Source of the DNA: Acephala macrosclerotiorum | Lineage: Eukaryota > Ascomycota > Leotiomycetes > Helotiales > Mollisiaceae | Assembly (NCBI GenBank): GCA_014904845.1 | Contig: MU119426.1 | Coordinates: 28,786 to 92,785 of the forward strand | DNA: 64,000 nucleotides | Direction: 5' to 3' | In this document: one piece after another, positions 58,693 through 64,000 of the stretch | How positions within the stretch are numbered: the stretch's first letter is position 1 | Layout: each line of letters opens with the position of its first letter | The notes under the pieces: generated by a model | What the model saw: the letters and a program-made list of their open reading frames with translations, nothing else | What the model was told of the DNA's origin: nothing | Database searches by the model: none | Made by a program: the position numbers and the translations under genes

Positions 58693-59778
58693 ATGGGTCC
58701 TCCAAGTATCCACGAGCAGTATCGCGACAAGCCACAACATCAGAGGGTTGCGCTCCGTCAATTTCGCCCACATCCTGGCATGCTCCTCACGAGGGATGAA
58801 GTCGACAAGAACAAGCCGATGATAATGCAGCAAAGCAATTTCGACGCCAGCGGTCTGGACTGCATTTTAATTCTTCTGCGACACCTCTTCACACTCGGCT
58901 TCGAAATACAATCACAGTATGTGGTCAGCGAGGCAGAGACGACATTGCTGGACGTCGCGAGGCTTGATTTGGGTTGGGACCGAAAAGAAGACTTTGAAGC
59001 AAAGCGCAAAATTCTCGACTCCCTCCAGTTGCCTACGAAAGCGATACGATACTCTGATTTACGAAGTCGTAAGGATTTACGAAACATATTCGGTTGCAAT
59101 AAGCAATTCGTCCTCGTACAACCTGAGACAATCGGCGAGGGGGGAGATATCGAGATTGACCAGGTTTTGACCTTCGATTCCGAGATCTCCGACTTGCGCA
59201 TTACCTACCGTGGTCACAAACCTCTGGGAAGACTAATAGAGGATATATTTTCAGTGGGCGTTGCGAATGGTACACGACCGGTCAGCTCTCGCCCCAAGTT
59301 CCTCGAAATCAAGTACGTCAATGATGGGATGCGGTATGGCATCAGCCATTTCAGAGTCTTGAAATTCGACGCTCCTGAGATCAGGAACGGCCAAAAGGGA
59401 ATCCAGCAAGCGAGGTACCACCTTTGTGCAGTTGTCAAGAGATCAACGAATAGGATAGGCGTGGATGACTACGACAAAATACGCACATATTCGGAAGATG
59501 GGACGGAGATTATCCAGGCACAAATTGGACTTTTCAGGTCCAAGGAACCTTCTAACACTCTTGGTTGGACGATATCTGAAGATGGAGAATTTTCGCTCTA
59601 TTATCGAAGAGTATCAAGACATGATTCTGAGGCACAATTCGACGTCGACGCGAAGGAATACGAGGAAAGGGAATGGATTCGCCAGGAGAGCCAGCTCCGA
59701 CATTCTAGCCTTGCAGACTTTGCAGGTAGCCCAATAGATGGGTCTCCAGAGTCGAGTCCTGCGAAGAGAAGTGTGTGA
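58693..59778 (+). CDS. Conserved-looking hypothetical protein, 361 residues
   Basis: A single open frame from the ATG at 58693 (context ACCATGG, a good fungal start). Its layout recalls a peptidase-like fold: an N-terminal NFDASGLDCILILLRHLF with a Cys at the head of a helix, then strands (FVLVQPETIG, DQVLTFDSEIS), PKFLEIKYVNDGMRYG, and ARYHLCAVVKRSTNRIG with a His. The Cys and His could be a thiol-protease dyad as in ubiquitin-specific proteases, but the usual Gly-His-Tyr signature is absent and I do not claim the function. The C-terminal 60 residues are charged and Ser/Pro-rich. There is no signal peptide or membrane segment. No frame damage despite its subtelomeric position. Confidence 0.6.
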   Translation: MGPPSIHEQYRDKPQHQRVALRQFRPHPGMLLTRDEVDKNKPMIMQQSNFDASGLDCILILLRHLFTLGFEIQSQYVVSEAETTLLDVARLDLGWDRKEDFEAKRKILDSLQLPTKAIRYSDLRSRKDLRNIFGCNKQFVLVQPETIGEGGDIEIDQVLTFDSEISDLRITYRGHKPLGRLIEDIFSVGVANGTRPVSSRPKFLEIKYVNDGMRYGISHFRVLKFDAPEIRNGQKGIQQARYHLCAVVKRSTNRIGVDDYDKIRTYSEDGTEIIQAQIGLFRSKEPSNTLGWTISEDGEFSLYYRRVSRHDSEAQFDVDAKEYEEREWIRQESQLRHSSLADFAGSPIDGSPESSPAKRSV

Positions 59779-59882
59779 CTGGTGTGGGTGCTCCAACAAT
59801 GGTATGGCAGATGAGGCAACATCATGGATGTTGTAGCAGTGTTCCTTCCGGCCACATTGCAGAAGACCAAGACACCAAAGAC

Positions 59883-60030
59883 CAGAGTGCAGAACTCACA
59901 GGATTGGAGGTGAAGGCAGAAGCACCAAGGCCTAGCTCGAACATCCAGAGATTAGAGTGCAGAACTCGCAGGATCAAGGATCAGATTTCAGCTTGACAGG
60001 TCAGAGCCCAGAGTGTAGAACTCGAAGGGT
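59883..60030. repeat. Three spaced imperfect repeats
   Basis: 22-base units at 59883-59904, 59953-59974 and 60009-60030, all close to AGAGTGCAGAACTC followed by a CAGGAT or AAGGGT end. Spacing is 70 and 56 bases. Function unknown. Confidence 0.45.
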
Positions 60031-60383
60031 TGGTGATCAAAGCAGCATTTCGATTCCCTGGCCCGTCGAGGACGGTCAAGGCTAGGTGAGGATGATAGTC
60101 TGCACTCCGAGAACGCTCCTGGCATCAGCGTACCCGTGGTCTCGGCCACTGACGGCGCTGGAGTGACAAGAGATCAGAGTTCGGAACCCAAATGATCATT
60201 GATGGGACTGAAATCGTTGGAAATTGGGAAGGGATCAACCTTGTAATTGGTAGAGGCTTGTGGCTTCACTGAGTTAATCAATTTGTACTGCAGATTTTTA
60301 GAACAGAATTCCAAATACGTTTCGCTCCCTCTTGCTGTTTTTAGTTATGGTGAGTCTTGTAGATCTACTGCTGAGGCCGGGCA

Positions 60384-60447
60384 GAAGTCCAGAATCTGCT
60401 TCTACAGAGGCCTCCGTCAAAGCGTGATCAAGCATCCGGTTTCCGTC
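60384..60447 (+). repeat. Diverged subtelomeric repeat, copy 1
   Basis: Shares AGTCCAGAATCT, CAAAGC, TGATCAAGCATC and GTTTCCGTC in the same order and spacing with 62705-62770. Confidence 0.5.
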
Positions 60448-61021
60448 TCGTAGCCCGTGGGTCGGTCACGGCTGCATCATCGGCAGCGACACAGGCAACG
60501 ACAACGACAATAAGCAGTAGTCGCCGGTTGCCAACCAGACTATTCACACTCACGAGAGTTCTATTCGAGAGTATTGGCGGAGGAGAGACACGTAGATGAG
60601 AGCGACAACGTTCGTCAATTCCTGGCAGATCTAGAGCGTTAGGAAGTCCTTTGTATGTTTCAACACTCTATTCATTTCTTAAAACTAATCCGTTCTAGGG
60701 AGCGATCCCTTTCCAGGCCTCCTGCGATTAATATTCGATCCATCTACCCATCATTCCTAAGATGAAGAGTTGAGACGCAGCACGCAGAGGAGAGCAATCC
60801 TTTCCCATGCATCATCCGGTCGCGCCCTCGATTCCTGAGGTATTCTTGTTGCGGCAAATTTCCCTTCGAGAACCCTTACTGACGAGAAGTGGTTCGAAGT
60901 CCTTTCTAGCTGCCACTCTATCAATCCTAACTGACTTCTATCAATAAGAACCTCGGGACCAGAGAAAACTTCTAGGGCGGGATTATGGATCCAGAGTTCA
61001 CATACCTCAAACAACGAATCA

Positions 61022-61900
61022 ATGGGCGTCGATACCGTGTGCGGTGTCTGGAAGTTCTTGGAAGGCTGTGACAATATAGTCAAGGAACAGCAGCGAATTG
61101 CCATCAGAACTGCGGCAGGCAGTGCTTGGGACAATGGACAATCACCGAATACACAGCCATCGCAAATACTCGCGAGCTCTATACAGTATCTGCAGCCGGC
61201 CGTCTCAAACATCCCGCGTTTAAGCAAACAAACAGAGTGTCAGACTCGCACCAAGAGGAAGCACCTACTAAGGATGTTATGCGCAAAGAGCTCAAAGATA
61301 AGGACAGGGAGCTCATCTTCTACAAGGGTGGTAGATTGGAGCGGGCTAGCTGTGGACGAAATCTTGAGGCGGAGTATGCTGCCTCTCGAGCAGATCAGAA
61401 CACGCCCAGGTGGGAACTTCAATGCGAACAGTAATACGTTCTGTTTGGCGGAGGAGTTCGAAACGGCCGAGAGATATGCTGCCTACTGGGTGTGACGCAC
61501 TTGTGGTAACGGTCCCGCTGGTATCCTCGAGTTCAGCATTCCTGTAGACATCCTACGCAGTCCGACGCGCTTTCTAGACAAAGAGGAATGGCGCCAATTC
61601 GTGTACTACTGTCGACTGGAGAAGGATCGTGAGACCGTTGTCCGGAAGTACCCTAATTGCGCTTTGCTCCGTGGTCCTATCTATGGAGACTCATCTGGCA
61701 AGGCCAGGAGGGACGGAAATTGGAGCAGGATAAAGCAACTGCGATTACCCAGCGACGCCTATGCGACAAAAGAGGTCTTTGACAGCAAACGCATGACTGA
61801 GTTGTCACGACGTTGCGTCAACAAAGTCCAGATCCTAGAGATCAAGGAAGAGGACGAAGCAAATCCGTTAAAACGAACAAGAGTCAGGCCCTGTGATTGA
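61022..61900 (+). pseudogene. Unrecognised gene with a single in-frame TGA
   Basis: From the ATG at 61022 to the stop at 61898-61900, one frame of 293 codons is open except for a TGA at 61493-61495. The best coding-looking part spans the stop: NSNTFCLAEEFETAERYAAYWV, stop, RTCGNGPAGILEFSIPVDIL, then LDKEEWRQFVYYCRLEKD. Its strand-helix-strand order recalls ADP-ribosyltransferase-like or DUF3990-type folds known in fungal hypothetical proteins; this is a weak analogy. TGA followed by CGC could come from an Arg CGA codon by one C-to-T change. Alternatives are a sequencing error or an intron. The N-terminal third has no motif and may be noncoding. Confidence 0.4.
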
Positions 61901-63599
61901 GAGAAGCACCGGTGTACGTTGAATCGGCAGCACTGCATGAACAAGCTCGATGCCGTAGAGATTGTTGAATGTCCGAAGATTGGGAGATTTTGGTTGAATC
62001 ATTGCATGGCAAAGACGCAATGTCCAGCAACACAGAGGATATCTGTATTACTGCTAGCCAAAGAAATGGGCAATTGCAGTCCGTCATGTTCGCGGAAAGC
62101 TGACGTGATAGATGCCAAGTTTCAATCTCTGCTTGGTTAGAAAGAGTTGCACTTGAGAAGGAGGTAGCAGACTATCCATTCAGCGAGAGGCTAACACTGT
62201 ACCGCACCCTAGAAGGGATTGAGATTCATAGCTGAAAGCTGCGGAATACTCAGATGCCCTCCCTGGGACCCGGAAAGGAACCATGAGCCGTTGGTGGCGT
62301 TGACTTTGATGCGGATTTGCTCAATATATTCGTGCCTCTAACCTCCCTGTCCATGGCTTTGCCTTGTTATTGAATGTGACTGTGATGCGCCTCAAAAATG
62401 ATGGTGAGATTCAAATCGTTAAGACAGAAATTTGAAACGCAAGCATGATGTAAACTTCAATTTATGACCTCGAGGACCACCGAGACTTCAGCAACTCCGA
62501 AAACAGCAGCACCACAACTTCAGCAGCATCAAAATTCTCAATATGATACTGCAAATGATGTATGCAAGCGAAAAGTGAAGCCTAGTCTGCCACAGGGCCC
62601 AGTGCCTGGATAGCTTCCAAAGCAATTTCCAGTGCGATGCAGACATCACGGACGGAGTATAATTTTCCCCGGGAAAGCTTGACGGCTCAAGGCGTGGAGG
62701 CAGCAGTCCAGAATCTCCTCATCAACTTATCAACTAGGGCAAAGCCTTGATCAAGCATCTAGTTTCCGTCCAGTGGCGTGGATCTACTGGCGTGGGATCT
62801 TCCGAGATTTGAAGTAGGTCGACCTGTTGGGAATCGATCCAGTGCACTAGCAATGTAGAACATTTTCGCCCATGCGATGAACGCCCAGTCGATGAGATGA
62901 ACATCCAAAAGATATCCTTACGTTTGACCCTCGAGAAAGTTGCTGTTGAAGGCGACATTTAGAACAGAAGAGTAGCGACAGGCCTAGTCCTTGTGTACGA
63001 CGGAGGGTTGAGCATTCGGGTCGGTCCCTATATACAGCTTTTGAGAACAGTTAACCCTTGTTATCCCAATCTACTTCAAGGATTTGCACGTACGAGAGTA
63101 GCAATTTCTGCGTACCAACATTCGCAATTGGTCGTTGATCGGCCAAGGGAAAGGCCAAAGGTAAAGGCGAAACAGTCATAGGATCGGTAGTGTACATCCC
63201 CTTTGACAAGCGGTAGGGTTTGCAGTTCCAGCATGGGCACCTTGACCAATCATTGAAGCCCAGGAAGTTCGGCAAATGAAGAGCAAGAGGTTGGGATTCC
63301 AAATCTCTGGGTGCAGCTTGGGCATGCGTCTGCCGTAATTTGTGGATTGCCATGACACAAGGGGGAAGAAAGGGGTTCCGGAGTTCTCCTCGCCACTTGA
63401 TCTTATTGTTGGTTGCAGTTTCCGCCTCTTACACAACCTCCCGCATATGGACGAGAATGCGCGACTCGTCATTCTCAAGTTACCAGACTGCCAGCAGGAA
63501 GGGTCTCCAATATCCCAGACTCCCATGGAACCTGTCGAGTCTTGCGCAGGGTCGGCCTCTGAACGTCTCGAAAGTCCTACCCCTTATGTGGAGCCCCTT
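61901..63599. other. Subtelomeric region without recognised genes
   Basis: Open frames near 63051-63353 and 63176-63526 on the reverse strand overlap and show only a scattered Cys/Trp-rich patch (SRCPCWNCKPYRLS). I considered a subtelomeric helicase remnant but saw no helicase motif. One copy of the diverged repeat lies at 62705-62770. Confidence 0.4.
62705..62770 (+). repeat. Diverged subtelomeric repeat, copy 2
   Basis: Partner of 60384-60447, same orientation, about 2.3 kb away. Confidence 0.5.
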
Positions 63600-63688
63600 T
63601 TTCGGTGAAAGGTGCGGATGCCCGTGCGCTGATTAGTGCGTGCGCCGCTGACTAAGGCACTTTCCGGTGAAAGGGATTTCGGTGAAAA
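63600..63688. repeat. Short telomere-proximal repeats (TTTCGGTGAAAGG)
   Basis: Three near copies at 63600-63612, 63661-63674 and 63676-63688, about 220 bases from the telomere. Confidence 0.5.
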
Positions 63689-63905
63689 AGCAGAAAGGGC
63701 ACCTCCCTTAACCCTCTTTAAACGAGCATTCTCTCGCCTTCAAACGCGTTCTCGTTATGTTTTCATATAATTCGATTCATAGAATTGCTATTTGCCATGT
63801 TTGCAAGTCCTGCGTCGTCCCAGGGGCGCGTAGTCAAGAGCGGCACCTGCGAGCGCAACCATATCGGTTCTTGGGGGACGAGCTTAAGGCGATTGCAGAG
63901 CCTTT

Positions 63906-64000
63906 TTAGGGTTAGGGTTAGGGTTAGGGTTAGGGTTAGGGTTAGGGTTAGGGTTAGGGTTAGGGTTAGGGTTAGGGTTAGGGTTAGGGTTAGGGTTAGG
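63906..64000 (+). repeat. Telomere, (TTAGGG) about 16 copies
   Basis: 95 bases of perfect TTAGGG repeats reach the end of the window with the G-rich strand running 5' to 3' outward. This is the usual filamentous-ascomycete telomere and marks the chromosome end. Confidence 0.98.

Larger units (their letters stand above)
59779..61021. other. Subtelomeric gene-free region with diverged repeats
   Basis: Contains three imperfect copies of AGAGTGCAGAACTCRCAGG listed separately, and one copy of a diverged repeat at 60384-60447 whose partner is at 62705-62770. No gene is seen. Confidence 0.4.

Noticed and set aside
63051..63526. Subtelomeric RecQ-like helicase remnant
   Set aside because: The position is suggestive, but no helicase motif could be found in any frame.

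Overview
The window is the end of a chromosome arm of a filamentous ascomycete. The right end is a run of about 16 TTAGGG repeats with the G-rich strand pointing outward, so it is a right-hand telomere. Coding genes have short introns (about 46-110 bases) with CTGAC/CTAAC-like branch sites, and the repeats show an extreme C-to-T decay like repeat-induced point mutation (RIP). The gene families (TRP-type vacuolar channel, GH131, WSC-domain wall protein, TauD dioxygenase, PNP oxidase, ubiquitin hydrolase) fit Pezizomycotina. A Leotiomycete (Helotiales-like) host is my inference from the look of the proteins and was not tested.

Layout. 1-0.55 kb: the 5' part of the arginine-specific carbamoyl-phosphate synthase small subunit, running off the left edge. 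2.2-5.7 kb: a TRP/Yvc1-like channel. 6.8-20.0 kb: a gene for a secreted cysteine-rich protein of two related modules, cut in two by a 12.4 kb, extremely AT-rich LTR retrotransposon. The retrotransposon has 167-bp LTRs, a 5-bp target duplication and a polypurine tract, and it holds two inverted 259-bp repeats. 20-25 kb: mostly gene-poor, with a broken sulfotransferase-like gene and a cluster of a recurring 15-base motif. 25-31.3 kb: a histidine-rich hydrophilic stress/allergen-like protein and a large low-complexity protein that share a His-rich motif. 31.5-34 kb: a small terminal-inverted-repeat element, a broken RS-tailed gene and a 5'-truncated alpha/beta hydrolase.

35.5-43.7 kb is a carbohydrate/cell-surface cluster: a secreted beta-propeller/WSC wall protein, a six-hairpin glycosidase-like protein and a GH131 glucanase on the opposite strand. 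44.8-45.2 kb holds a 40-base pure C run just beyond a small secreted protein gene. 46.6-56.3 kb carries housekeeping-type genes (ubiquitin C-terminal hydrolase, pyridoxamine-phosphate oxidase, a zinc-knuckle-like protein and a TauD-family dioxygenase). From 57.6 kb to the telomere genes become sparse, unrecognised or broken, with diverged repeats, as usual for subtelomeres.

The strongest find is the disrupted cysteine-rich secreted gene. Removing the element and one copy of the target duplication joins two separated halves in frame into a four-piece coding sequence of 214 codons. I found no CRISPR array, tRNA or rRNA gene. Splice models were made by eye and are best where reading frame, splice signals and family similarity agree.
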